In this document: piece after piece, positions 15,102 through 21,982 of the stretch | How the letters are laid out: every line of letters begins with the position of its first letter | Position numbering within the stretch: position 1 is the first letter of the stretch | DNA from: Eubacteriaceae bacterium UBA1433 | Lineage (GTDB): Bacteria > Bacillota > Clostridia > Eubacteriales > UBA1433 | Direction: 5' to 3' | DNA length: 21,982 nt | Assembly (NCBI GenBank): GCA_002329295.1 | Contig: DCTT01000015.1 | Span: forward strand, 120,002-141,983 | The notes under the pieces: model-generated | Told to the model about the DNA's origin: nothing | Databases searched by the model: none | The model's input: the letters and a program-made list of their open reading frames with translations, nothing else | Translations under genes and position numbers: made by a program

Positions 15102-15680
15102 TTAAACCATTTCCATCCCTTTTTGAAACGCCTTGAGATTCACGTCCCAAAAGGCTTCTTTTACATGAGATCGAATCATTTTTTCCCAATCCACATGGGT
15201 TAGATTCATTGCTTTTACCAAAGCGCCTAAAAGTACAATATTCATCGCTCTTTCATTTCCCGCTTCGGCAGCGATTTTTCTTGCATCAAAGATAATGCTG
15301 CGAGCCACCCGTTCTCGAATACCTTCTTTGATTCCCTTGGGATACTCAAAAGCACCGACCAAAATCGGAATAGAAGGGATTTGAAAATCGTTGATAACGA
15401 CTTTGCCTCCTGTTTTTAAATATTCAATCCAACGGTTTGCTTCCATTTCTTCAAAGGCTACCAAAATATCCGCTTCCCCTTTCGAGATGCTCGGTGCATA
15501 GACTTCTTCCTCACTGAACACGATATGAGAAGAAACACTGCCGCCTCGCTGGCTCATCCCGTGGATTTCCGACATTTTTACTTGATAACCCGCTTCCAAC
15601 AGCCCTGCCGAAAGAATCTTCGCTGCAAGAATGGTTCCCTGGCCTCCGACACCTACCAGCAATATTTTTTGAATCGCCAT
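15102..15680 (-). CDS. iorB: Indolepyruvate ferredoxin oxidoreductase, beta subunit
   Basis: 192-residue subunit corresponding to the gamma domain of 2-oxoacid:ferredoxin oxidoreductases. It pairs with IorA to decarboxylate aryl-pyruvates oxidatively to aryl-acetyl-CoA, with reduction of ferredoxin. The N-terminal GVGGQGTILAAKIL glycine loop and SEIHGMSQRGGSVSSHI are the family signatures. The ATG at 15680 lies one base after the iorA stop (TAAAATG), and the ribosome site AAGGAGAG lies within the last codons of iorA, so translation is coupled. A longer in-frame ATG at 15701 lies inside iorA and is unlikely. Confidence 0.93.
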   Translation of the reverse strand: MAIQKILLVGVGGQGTILAAKILSAGLLEAGYQVKMSEIHGMSQRGGSVSSHIVFSEEEVYAPSISKGEADILVAFEEMEANRWIEYLKTGGKVVINDFQIPSIPILVGAFEYPKGIKEGIRERVARSIIFDARKIAAEAGNERAMNIVLLGALVKAMNLTHVDWEKMIRSHVKEAFWDVNLKAFQKGMEMV

Positions 15681-15681
15681 T

Positions 15682-17478
15682 TTACTTCTCTCCTTTTCCA
15701 ATTGCGCCTACAGGGCATACTTGAATGCAAATGCCGCATCCATCGCAGGCAGCGTTCGATTGCACTTTTCCGCTCGTCTCATCATATTGCAAAGCAGGAC
15801 ACCCAATAGACTGCAGACAAACTTTGCACCCGATACATGCCTCTTGATTTACAACTGCCTTTGCCCTTTTCGGAAACGCTTTTTCTTCCTGCGTTGTCAA
15901 TTTCTTGAGTGCACAAGGATAGCGGAAGATAATGACTTCCAACACTTTGGAATCCAACGCTTTTCTCAATACTTTATCGCATTCTTCCAAATCGGTAGGG
16001 TCAACAACTGTGATATTGTGAATGCCAAATGATTTGCAAACCTCCTCCAACTCAAAGGGTTCTCTTTCTTCCCCGCCGATCAATCGTCCTGAGCCCGGGT
16101 TTTCTTGATGTCCGGTCATCGCCGTGGTTTTATTGTCCAAAATGCAGACAACGGGGCGACTTTGATTGTATGCCGCATTCATCAGACTGTTGATGCCCGT
16201 ATGATAAAAAGTGGAGTCGCCGATGACGGCAATGGAACGCTTTGACATCCCCGCTCTGTCAAAGGCGGTCTGCGAACCATGTGCCATGCTGATACTGGCG
16301 CCCATACACACCACATTGTCCACCGCATGAAAAGGACCAATGGCGCCTAAGCCATAACAGCCGATATCGCCGTGGATCAGCACATCATATTCATTTTTGA
16401 TTTTTTTCAACGCATAAAATGTCCCCCTGTGCGGACATCCTGCGCAAAGTGCCGGCGGTCTCGGAATCAACTGTTCTTTTTTTGCCGGTATAAAAGGTAC
16501 TTCTTCTCCTAAAAATGTTTTTTTCAACATCGGTACGCTGTATTCTCCGGTATAAGGATCAAAGCCTGCCTTTTCAAAAGCTTCTTTGCCGATGCAATCA
16601 ATGCCGGATTTTTTCATACTGTCCTCAATGTAAGGCGACAGTTCTTCAATAACGATGACTTTTTCCACATTTTTTGAGAATTCTTCGATTAATTTCAAGG
16701 GCAGCGGATACGAAAAGCCGATTTTTAAATAAGATGCATTTTTGCCAAAGACTTCTTTTGCATATTCATAAGGAAGTCCTGAGGCAACAATGCCGATTTT
16801 TTTATCATAATACTCTGCCTTATTCCACTTGCTGGAGTTGGAAAGTTCCGTTAATTTTGCCGTCCGTTCCTTCGCATTTTCAATCATTTTCACCATTGCA
16901 GCCGGCAGTGGCACTTTCGGCGCCTTTGTAATGGGAACAGGCTGTGCCTCTTTTCGGTTTTGGAACGTCACGACCGATTTGCTGTGCGACACTCTGCCCG
17001 TCATACGCAGCGTAACAAGCGTCTTAAATTCTTCACTCAACGCATACGCATCTCGAATCATATCGATGACTTCCTGACTCGTAGAAGGTTCAAACATGGG
17101 CATATTGGAAAACGCTGCAAAGATGCGGTTATCCTGCTCATCCTGGGACGAATAATAACCCGGCTCATCACACACCACCAACAACAGCCCGCCATCTACG
17201 CCGGGCAATGAAATCGACATAAAAGGGTCTGCCGCCACATTCAATCCCACCACTTTCATCGCTGCCATCGCGCGCAATCCGCCGTTTGCAACGCCGATTG
17301 CCGCTTCCAAGGATACCTTCTCGTTCGTCGCCCACTCCGCATAAACTTCCTGATATTGAGATACCTCTTTCAATATTTCAGAACTGGGCGTTCCGGGATA
17401 GGCGGAAGCAAACACCGCACCTGCTTCATAAATGCCGCGTGCCACCGCCTCATTGCCTGTCAAAAAATGTTTTTCCAT
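15682..17478 (-). CDS. iorA: Indolepyruvate ferredoxin oxidoreductase, alpha subunit
   Basis: 598-residue thiamine-diphosphate enzyme of anaerobic amino-acid catabolism. It starts with the pyrimidine-binding domain (LTGNEAVARGIYEAG, SAYPGTPSSEI). The C-half ThDP-binding domain has AGCPHRG (346-352), GDIGCYGLG (370-378), and GDSTFYHTGINSLMNAAYN followed by ILDN (446-449), the GD-N motif. Two [4Fe-4S] sites close the protein: C548-C551-C554-C560 and C578-C581-C584-C588, the latter a classic CxxCxxCxxxCP. Start ATG 17478 has GGAGGT seven bases upstream. Eighty-six bases containing a strong hairpin separate it from ilvD. Substrates of the family are indolepyruvate, phenylpyruvate and hydroxyphenylpyruvate; which applies here is not visible. 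Confidence 0.96.
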   Translation of the reverse strand: MEKHFLTGNEAVARGIYEAGAVFASAYPGTPSSEILKEVSQYQEVYAEWATNEKVSLEAAIGVANGGLRAMAAMKVVGLNVAADPFMSISLPGVDGGLLLVVCDEPGYYSSQDEQDNRIFAAFSNMPMFEPSTSQEVIDMIRDAYALSEEFKTLVTLRMTGRVSHSKSVVTFQNRKEAQPVPITKAPKVPLPAAMVKMIENAKERTAKLTELSNSSKWNKAEYYDKKIGIVASGLPYEYAKEVFGKNASYLKIGFSYPLPLKLIEEFSKNVEKVIVIEELSPYIEDSMKKSGIDCIGKEAFEKAGFDPYTGEYSVPMLKKTFLGEEVPFIPAKKEQLIPRPPALCAGCPHRGTFYALKKIKNEYDVLIHGDIGCYGLGAIGPFHAVDNVVCMGASISMAHGSQTAFDRAGMSKRSIAVIGDSTFYHTGINSLMNAAYNQSRPVVCILDNKTTAMTGHQENPGSGRLIGGEEREPFELEEVCKSFGIHNITVVDPTDLEECDKVLRKALDSKVLEVIIFRYPCALKKLTTQEEKAFPKRAKAVVNQEACIGCKVCLQSIGCPALQYDETSGKVQSNAACDGCGICIQVCPVGAIGKGEK

Positions 17479-17507
17479 TCAAGCTACCTCCATTTTCTGT
17501 TTGCTGC

Positions 17508-17542
17508 AAACAGACAGACCGACTTTGTCGGTCTGTCCGTTT
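17508..17542 (-). terminator. Strong hairpin between ilvD and iorA (attenuator or processing site)
   Basis: GACAGACCGAC (17513-17523), loop TTT, GTCGGTCTGTC (17527-17537): a perfect 11-bp stem, extended by four more pairs after one A-C mismatch. On the minus strand it is followed by GTTTGCAGC rather than a long T-run. It is therefore probably a partial terminator, or an RNA stabiliser/processing element, and not a full stop. Confidence 0.6.
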
Positions 17543-17547
17543 AAAAC

Positions 17548-17561
17548 TTTGTGAACACAAA
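17548..17561. repeat. Short palindrome downstream of ilvD
   Basis: TTTGTG-AA-CACAAA, six-base arms around two bases, four bases past the end of the ilvD stop codon and just before the hairpin. It could be an operator, but no promoter is visible next to it, and a chance match is possible. Confidence 0.3.
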
Positions 17562-17564
17562 ACA

Positions 17565-19262
17565 TTATTTGTTCAAAAATTGTTTGATATCCAGCACGCC
17601 GCCTTTGTCGGCACTCTTTGCCAGCGCTGCATAACGGGCCAGATAACCTTCCAACTGCTTGGGTTCATATTTCCATTCCGCTTTGCGCTTCGCCAATTCT
17701 TCATCGGAAACATGAAGTGTCAGCTTTTTGTTAATGACATCCACGGTAATTTCATCGCCGTCTTTTACCAGCGCAATCGGTCCTCCGAGCGCAGCCTCAG
17801 GCGATATATGTCCGACAAAGCAGCCGTTGTTGGTTCCCGAGAAACGTCCATCGGTTATCAGTGCGGTAGTCGTTGCAAGACCTTGTCCGTATAATAACTT
17901 CATCGGCGCATACATCTCACGCATACCCGGTCCGCCCTTGGGTCCTTCATAACGAATGACTACCACGTGACCTTCTTTGATTTTCAGTTCTTCCAATGCC
18001 AATGTGCACTCTTCTTCGCTGTCAAAGCAAATGGCTTTTCCGGTAAACTGACGCACTTCTTCGGCAATAGCGGCAGGTTTTGCCACTGCCGTATCCGGCG
18101 CCAAATTGCCGCGCATAATGGCTACGCCACCCAACGTACTGTGAGGATTGTCCACTGTGCGCACCAGGTCATCATTCGGCGCATACATATACACATAGCT
18201 GTCCAGATTTTCTCCCATCGTCTTGCCCGTTACCGTCATCACGTCCAAATTCAATTTGTCTTTGATGTTCGACATAACTTTGGGTATGCCCCCCGCCTTA
18301 TAAAAATCTTCCATATCATACACCAATGACGCGGGATTTACGCTGGCAATATGCGGCACCAAATCACTTTGTCGATCAAATTCTTCCATGATTTTATCGG
18401 TATCAATACCCAGTTCATAGGCCAAAGCGGGTAAGTGTAATACTGCATTGGTGCTTCCGCCGGTAGCCATACAGACTGCAATGGCATTTTGAATCGATTC
18501 AAAACTGAGTATCTGACGTGCCGTAATGCCTTTTTCCACAAGCTCTACGATTTTTTCTCCCGATGTTTGTGCTGAGCGGAATCGTTCGGCATAGACAGCC
18601 GGAATCAACGCACCGCCCGGCAACACCATCCCCAAGGCTTCCGCCAAACAACACATCGTATTTGCCGTACCGTAAAAAGCGCACGATCCGCAGGCGGGGC
18701 AAACTACATCCATCAAATTTTCCAAGTCCTGTTGCGTAATTTTACCCGCTTGCAACATGCCCAAACCTTCGGTAACCGCCGTACCGTCTGCCTTCGTTTT
18801 TTTGCCAAAGGGAGGTCCGCCCAACATGGGACCACCCGGTACAATAATGGCAGGAATGTTGCATCTTGCCGCTGCCATTAACATGCCCGGAACAATTTTG
18901 TCGCAGGAACCCAACAGTACAATGCCGTTTAGCCTATGCGCGCGAATCATCGTTTCTATGCTGTCTGCAATGATGTCTCTGGAAGGAAGGATATAATACA
19001 TCCCTTCATGACCCTGTGCAACGCCGTCACAACAAGCGATGGTACCAAACTCCACGGCACTTCCGCCGGCACGATAAATGCCTTTTTTCACAAATTCCGC
19101 TACCTGTCTCAAATTATAGTGACCGGGAACAATTTCATTAAAGGAATTTGCAATTCCGATAATAGGTCTTTTGAAATCTTCCTTACTCATACCCATGCTG
19201 AAATAGAGCGGTCCTCCTACAGCAGCATCACTAATGGCTTTTAGATTTTTTTCTTTTCCCAT
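17565..19262 (-). CDS. ilvD: IlvD/Edd family dehydratase, copy 1
   Basis: 565-residue Fe-S dehydratase that removes water from a 2,3-dihydroxy acid to give a 2-oxo acid. CDK at 120-122 supplies a cluster Cys and the Mg-binding (carbamylated) Lys; CGSC at 191-194 supplies another cluster Cys; TDGRFSG near the C-terminus carries the catalytic Ser. The position that is Cys in TPCN-type [2Fe-2S] enzymes is Gly (VPGH, 45-48), as in E. coli IlvD. GTANTM after the cluster Cys and GGSTNAVLHL resemble Edd and sugar-acid dehydratases more than classical IlvD (FTANSM, GCSTN). ATG 19262 has AAGGAGAG at good spacing, 27 bases after the paralogue. The substrate, whether a branched-chain dihydroxy acid or a sugar acid, is uncertain. 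Confidence 0.87.
   Translation of the reverse strand: MGKEKNLKAISDAAVGGPLYFSMGMSKEDFKRPIIGIANSFNEIVPGHYNLRQVAEFVKKGIYRAGGSAVEFGTIACCDGVAQGHEGMYYILPSRDIIADSIETMIRAHRLNGIVLLGSCDKIVPGMLMAAARCNIPAIIVPGGPMLGGPPFGKKTKADGTAVTEGLGMLQAGKITQQDLENLMDVVCPACGSCAFYGTANTMCCLAEALGMVLPGGALIPAVYAERFRSAQTSGEKIVELVEKGITARQILSFESIQNAIAVCMATGGSTNAVLHLPALAYELGIDTDKIMEEFDRQSDLVPHIASVNPASLVYDMEDFYKAGGIPKVMSNIKDKLNLDVMTVTGKTMGENLDSYVYMYAPNDDLVRTVDNPHSTLGGVAIMRGNLAPDTAVAKPAAIAEEVRQFTGKAICFDSEEECTLALEELKIKEGHVVVIRYEGPKGGPGMREMYAPMKLLYGQGLATTTALITDGRFSGTNNGCFVGHISPEAALGGPIALVKDGDEITVDVINKKLTLHVSDEELAKRKAEWKYEPKQLEGYLARYAALAKSADKGGVLDIKQFLNK
17893..17942. repeat. 50-bp exact repeat, copy in the first ilvD
   Basis: Identical over 50 bases to 19597-19646 in the neighbouring paralogue, encoding the GPKGGPGMREMYAPMKLL region. 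The identity includes third codon positions, unlike the flanking DNA, which points to recent duplication or gene conversion. Confidence 0.85.
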
Positions 19263-19289
19263 TCTATTCTCTCCTTTATTATTGTTTTT

Positions 19290-20975
19290 TTATTCGAGCA
19301 CGCCGCCTTTGTCCGCTGATTTTGCCAGCTTCGCATAGCGTGCAAGATATCCTTTCGTCTTTTTCGGTTCATATTTCCATTCCGCTTTGCGTTTCGCCAT
19401 TTCTTCATCGGAAACATGAAGTGTCAGCGTTTTGTTAATGACGTCAATGGTGATTTTATCCCCGTCTTTCACCAGCGCAATGGGTCCGCCCACAGCGGCT
19501 TCAGGCGAAATATGGCCGACAAAACAGCCGTTGTTCGTTCCCGAAAAACGACCATCGGTAATCAGCGCCGTGCAAGTAGCCAATCCCTGTCCGTGCAATA
19601 ACTTCATCGGCGCATACATCTCACGCATACCCGGTCCGCCCTTGGGGCCTTCATAGCGAACGACCACTACATGCCCGGGTTTGACTTTCAACGCTTTCAG
19701 CGCTTCGGAACATTCGTCTTCGCTGTCAAAGCAAATCGCTTCTCCGGTAAACTGTCTTACTTCTTCGGAGATGGCCGCAGGTTTTGCCACACCGCTGTCC
19801 GGCGCCAAATTGCCTCGCATAATGGCAAGGCCGCCCAACGTACTATGCGGATTGTCGATTGTGCGAACCAAATCGTCATCTGCCGGATAAAGAAATCTGT
19901 GTTCATCCAGGTTTTCTCCCATGGTCTTGCCCGTTACCGTCATCGCCTGAGGTTGAATGAACTTTTTGATGTTTTGCATGACTTTCGGCACGCCTCCCGC
20001 TTTGTACCAATCTTCCATGTCCCAAACATTGGAAGCCGGATTTACCGTAACAATCACCGGCACTATCGAACTCTGTCGGTCAAATTCTTTCAACACTTCA
20101 TCGGTATCAATGCCCAACTCATAAGCCAGTGCACAAAGATGAATTACTGCATTGGTGCTGCCGCCCGAAGCCATGCACAATCCAATGGCATTTTGAATCG
20201 CTTCAAAGGTAAGGATCTGTTGAGAAGTGATGCCTTTTTTTACCAGCTCTACAATTTTTTCGCCCGATGCTTGTGCAGCGCGAAAACGCTCCGCATACAC
20301 CGCAGGTATCAGTGCAGAACCCGGCAATGACAGCCCCAGCGCCTCTGCAATAGCGCTCATGGTGTTGGCCGTGCCATACATGGAACAAGAGCCGCAGGTT
20401 GGCATGGTCAACATCGCCAAATTGCGCACCTCCTGCTCGCTCGCTTTGCCTACTTGCATCATGCCCATCGCTTCCGTAAAGGCCGTGCCGTCGGTTTTTT
20501 GTTTTTTCCCGAAAGCGGGCCCGCCAAGCATCGGACCTCCGGCAACAAAAATCGTGGGAATATCGATTCTGGCTGCCGCCATCAGCATGCCGGGAACAAT
20601 TTTATCGCAGGAACCCAGCATTACCAATCCGTCCAATCGATGGGCTTTGACCATCGTTTCAACACTGTCGGCGATGACCTCTCTGGAAGGAAGCACATAG
20701 AAGTTTCCTTCATGAGCTGAGGCCACTCCGTCACAACAGGCAATGGTTCCAAACTCCACAGCCGTACCGCCTCCGCGATAAATGCCTTTTTTTACAAAAT
20801 CAGCCACTTGTCGCAAGTTCATGTGCCCCGGCACAATCTCATTAAAGGAGTTCGCTATTCCGATGATCGGTCTTTTAAAATCTTCTTCCGAACAACCATA
20901 GGCTCCATAAAACATCAGGTTGTTCAAGTCTTCGATTTTTTCAACGGAAAAATGCGGTTTGTATTTTTTTTCCAT
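19290..20975 (-). CDS. ilvD: IlvD/Edd family dehydratase, copy 2 (tandem paralogue)
   Basis: 561 residues, closely similar to copy 1 along its whole length and almost identical over the last 110 residues, but with a different N-terminal 30 residues and lacking the final IKQFLNK-like tail. CDK is at 123-125, the second cluster Cys at 197 (CGSCSMYGTANTM) and TDGRFSG near the end, so the catalytic set is intact. The usual GHEGM motif reads AHEGN here (88-92), whereas copy 1 keeps GHEGM, suggesting a changed substrate pocket. ATG 20975 has GGAGGG six bases upstream. It is the first gene of the ilvD-ilvD-iorA-iorB unit. The two proteins may be separate enzymes or form a mixed oligomer; the sequence does not decide. 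Confidence 0.87.
   Translation of the reverse strand: MEKKYKPHFSVEKIEDLNNLMFYGAYGCSEEDFKRPIIGIANSFNEIVPGHMNLRQVADFVKKGIYRGGGTAVEFGTIACCDGVASAHEGNFYVLPSREVIADSVETMVKAHRLDGLVMLGSCDKIVPGMLMAAARIDIPTIFVAGGPMLGGPAFGKKQKTDGTAFTEAMGMMQVGKASEQEVRNLAMLTMPTCGSCSMYGTANTMSAIAEALGLSLPGSALIPAVYAERFRAAQASGEKIVELVKKGITSQQILTFEAIQNAIGLCMASGGSTNAVIHLCALAYELGIDTDEVLKEFDRQSSIVPVIVTVNPASNVWDMEDWYKAGGVPKVMQNIKKFIQPQAMTVTGKTMGENLDEHRFLYPADDDLVRTIDNPHSTLGGLAIMRGNLAPDSGVAKPAAISEEVRQFTGEAICFDSEDECSEALKALKVKPGHVVVVRYEGPKGGPGMREMYAPMKLLHGQGLATCTALITDGRFSGTNNGCFVGHISPEAAVGGPIALVKDGDKITIDVINKTLTLHVSDEEMAKRKAEWKYEPKKTKGYLARYAKLAKSADKGGVLE
19597..19646. repeat. 50-bp exact repeat, copy in the second ilvD
   Basis: Partner of the block at 17893-17942. 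The direct orientation in tandem genes would allow recombination that deletes or fuses the two copies. Confidence 0.85.
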
Positions 20976-21010
20976 AGATACCCTCCATTTTCATTTTTTT
21001 CATTAATTTT

Positions 21011-21039
21011 ATTATACTATAATACCAAAACAAACAACA
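21011..21039 (-). promoter_or_regulatory. Candidate promoter of the ilvD-ilvD-iorAB unit
   Basis: Minus strand: consensus TATAAT (21011-21016), with a second -10-like TATTAT (21019-21024) nearby. The -35 is poor (TGTTGT at 21034-21039, 17-base spacing). The transcript would begin about 30 bases before the ATG, too short a leader for a T-box or peptide attenuator. The weak -35 suggests an activator. Confidence 0.4.
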
Positions 21040-21113
21040 GAGCTTTCTGCCGGATTCTTTTTGCCTGTAACAAAAAACGTACTTGCAAAAAATTTTTATA
21101 AAGAATTAACATG

Positions 21114-21124
21114 TACATAATGTA
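21114..21124. repeat. 11-bp palindrome TACATAATGTA
   Basis: Odd-length palindrome (TACAT-A-ATGTA) in the divergent region between the ilvD unit and the PspC gene, 19 bases upstream of a TATACT (21143-21148) that could be the PspC -10. It could be an operator for a small dimeric regulator; weak evidence. Confidence 0.3.
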
Positions 21125-21207
21125 TTTTTAATCTAAATGACGTATACTGTAAAAGAAAATAAGCATGATGTTTTTTAACTAATAATGTGAAAGGAATGAA
21201 ACTATCA

Positions 21208-21435
21208 ATGAAAAAACGACTCTATAAAGACAAATCTACCGGTATCTTTACAGGAATATGCTCGGGAATCGCACAATATTTTGATATCGACCCTACTTTT
21301 GTACGTATTATCTATGTATTTCTGACTCTTGTCAGTTTTTCTCTCGGCGCAATCCTCTACATAGTTTTGATCTTTATTTTACCTGATAAATCCGAAATCG
21401 GTTTTACCGATTATGATATTAAAGACGACCAATAG
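21208..21435 (+). CDS. PspC domain small membrane protein
   Basis: 75 residues. KKRLYKDKSTGIFTGICSGIAQYFDIDPTFVRIIYV is the PspC signature, followed by one long hydrophobic stretch (about residues 30-60, FVRIIYVFLTLVSFSLGAILYIVLIFILP) and a short acidic tail. In E. coli PspC is part of the phage-shock envelope-stress response; in Bacillota such stand-alone proteins are common and poorly understood. I chose ATG 21208 because the domain begins there, with AAAGGA 12 bases upstream, rather longer than usual. In-frame GTG 21187 and ATG 21196 are alternatives. No pspA-like gene is in the window. Confidence 0.85.
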   Translation: MKKRLYKDKSTGIFTGICSGIAQYFDIDPTFVRIIYVFLTLVSFSLGAILYIVLIFILPDKSEIGFTDYDIKDDQ

Positions 21436-21459
21436 CATCCTGCTGCATAGAACATTTGA

Positions 21460-21488
21460 TTGACTAATGAAGCGATTATTGATAAAAT
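21460..21488 (+). promoter_or_regulatory. Promoter of the 93-residue membrane protein gene
   Basis: TTGACT (21460-21465), 17-base spacer, TAAAAT (21483-21488): each 5/6 to consensus. Transcription would begin about 35 bases before the GTG start. Confidence 0.7.
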
Positions 21489-21527
21489 AGATAAATATTA
21501 AGCTATAAACATATGGAGGGTCTTAGC

Positions 21528-21809
21528 GTGGAAGGATATTTAAAGTGGGCAAAGATATTAAAAATAGCATTTTATGTGGCCATTCCAATCGATATCGCGA
21601 TTTTAATCTACACGATTTATACAAAAAATTTTTCCAATCTGCTTGTATTGTTCATTGCGATTGTTTTCACTGTCTGGATGAAAATACAAAGCAAGCAAAT
21701 GGTAGAGATTTATAATAAAAATCCGGATGCGGAAGTTATTGATCTTTTCTACTTAAAATATAAAGAAAAGGAACATATTAAATCTCAGAAAAAAAATAAA
21801 AAGAACTGA
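21528..21809 (+). CDS. Uncharacterised two-helix membrane protein
   Basis: 93 residues. Two hydrophobic segments at about 9-28 (ILKIAFYVAIPIDIAILIYTI) and 36-51 (LLVLFIAIVFTVWMKIQ), a short loop between, and a C-terminal cytoplasmic tail that is strongly lysine-rich (KYKEKEHIKSQKKNKKN). No family is recognised. The start is GTG 21528 with GGAGGG seven bases upstream; the ATG at 21513 overlaps the ribosome site itself and is unlikely. It has its own promoter and a terminator 31 bases downstream, so it is a one-gene unit. Coding is supported by its clean signals, not by homology. Confidence 0.72.
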   Translation: MEGYLKWAKILKIAFYVAIPIDIAILIYTIYTKNFSNLLVLFIAIVFTVWMKIQSKQMVEIYNKNPDAEVIDLFYLKYKEKEHIKSQKKNKKN

Positions 21810-21840
21810 TTTTGCAGTGTAAACACTCTATACTATACAT

Positions 21841-21870
21841 AAAAAAAGAGGCTTACCTCTTTTTTTATTT
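21841..21870. terminator. Two-way terminator
   Basis: AAAAAAAGAGG, loop CTTA, CCTCTTTTTTT with more Ts following. It ends the small membrane protein gene and, in reverse, the gene entering from the right edge. Confidence 0.88.
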
Positions 21871-21897
21871 TCAATCACTTTGTTGCTCATCTATCTT

Positions 21898-21982
21898 TTA
21901 AAGCATATATTCACATTTTTGCACTACATATTCCAGGCTTTCGCCGGTTTCCGACTTCGTGGTCAAACTGCGATGTTCCGAA
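21898..21982 (-). CDS. 3' end of a minus-strand gene (cut by window edge)
   Basis: Reading the minus strand from the window edge to TAA at 21898-21900 gives an open frame of 27 codons ending SETGESLEYVVQKCEYML. Amphipathic, well-balanced residues, termination 27 bases before a two-way terminator, and no stop in the frame support a real gene end. The other two minus frames are less convincing. Too short to assign a family. Confidence 0.5.
   Translation of the reverse strand, partial: SEHRSLTTKSETGESLEYVVQKCEYML

Noticed and set aside
17286..17894. 202-codon plus-strand frame spanning the iorA start, the hairpin and the ilvD end
   Set aside because: It runs through two genes' ends and the intergenic hairpin, with no ribosome site or recognisable domain.
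19671..20330. 219-codon open frame on the plus strand opposite the second ilvD
   Set aside because: It lies entirely antisense to a clear dehydratase gene, its protein is rich in His, Arg and Phe without any motif, and similar shadow frames occur opposite the first copy at the same place.
20976..21180. T-box or leader-peptide attenuator upstream of ilvD
   Set aside because: The distance from the -10 box to the start codon is only about 35 bases, with no stem-loop series, specifier loop or terminator.
1..21982. CRISPR arrays, insertion sequences, prophage or rRNA
   Set aside because: No regularly spaced repeats, transposase motifs, phage genes or rRNA sequence were found by reading either strand.

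Overview
The window looks like a chromosomal segment of a low-to-mid GC Bacillota, probably an anaerobic Clostridia-type bacterium that ferments amino acids. The reasons are strong AGGAGG-like ribosome binding sites with several GTG or TTG starts, the tig-clpP-clpX order, a LytTR regulator paired with a DUF3021 membrane protein, a DegV-family protein, and an oxygen-sensitive indolepyruvate:ferredoxin oxidoreductase. I cannot name the genus. No phage, insertion sequence, CRISPR array or rRNA gene was seen.

Layout. 1-28: 5' part of a tRNA (probably Gly) on the minus strand. 72-620 (-): iron-sulfur flavoprotein-like reductase. 841-3854 (+): ppx/gppA-like gene overlapping ppk1, a polyphosphate turnover operon ending at a two-way terminator. 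3909-4818 (-): DUF3021 membrane protein and LytTR regulator, with two LytTR-type direct repeats 21 bp apart just upstream. 4989-5864 (-): DegV protein. 6141-6224 (-): tRNA-Leu(UAG) with a good promoter. 6297-8648 (-): histidine phosphatase, Xaa-Pro aminopeptidase and a four-helix membrane protein, tightly packed. From a divergent promoter region, 8745-10552 (+): folC and a single-pass membrane protein. 10613-13945 (+): tig, clpP, clpX and a terminator. 14145-15068 (+): EamA-type exporter, converging on 15102-20975 (-): two tandem IlvD/Edd dehydratases followed by iorA and iorB. 21208-21809 (+): two small membrane proteins (PspC type and unknown). 21898-21982 (-): end of a gene that runs off the window.

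How genes work together. Ppx and PPK1 are opposing enzymes of polyphosphate. Trigger factor, ClpP and ClpX form a protein folding and degradation unit. The LytTR/DUF3021 pair looks like a self-contained membrane-controlled, autoregulated transcription switch.

The most unusual unit is ilvD-ilvD-iorA-iorB. IlvD/Edd enzymes make 2-oxo acids by dehydrating 2,3-dihydroxy acids, and Ior oxidatively decarboxylates 2-oxo acids to acyl-CoA with reduction of ferredoxin. The arrangement, with no branched-chain biosynthesis gene nearby and active-site motifs closer to sugar-acid dehydratases than to classical IlvD, suggests an uncharacterised hydroxy-acid catabolic route. That last point is inference.
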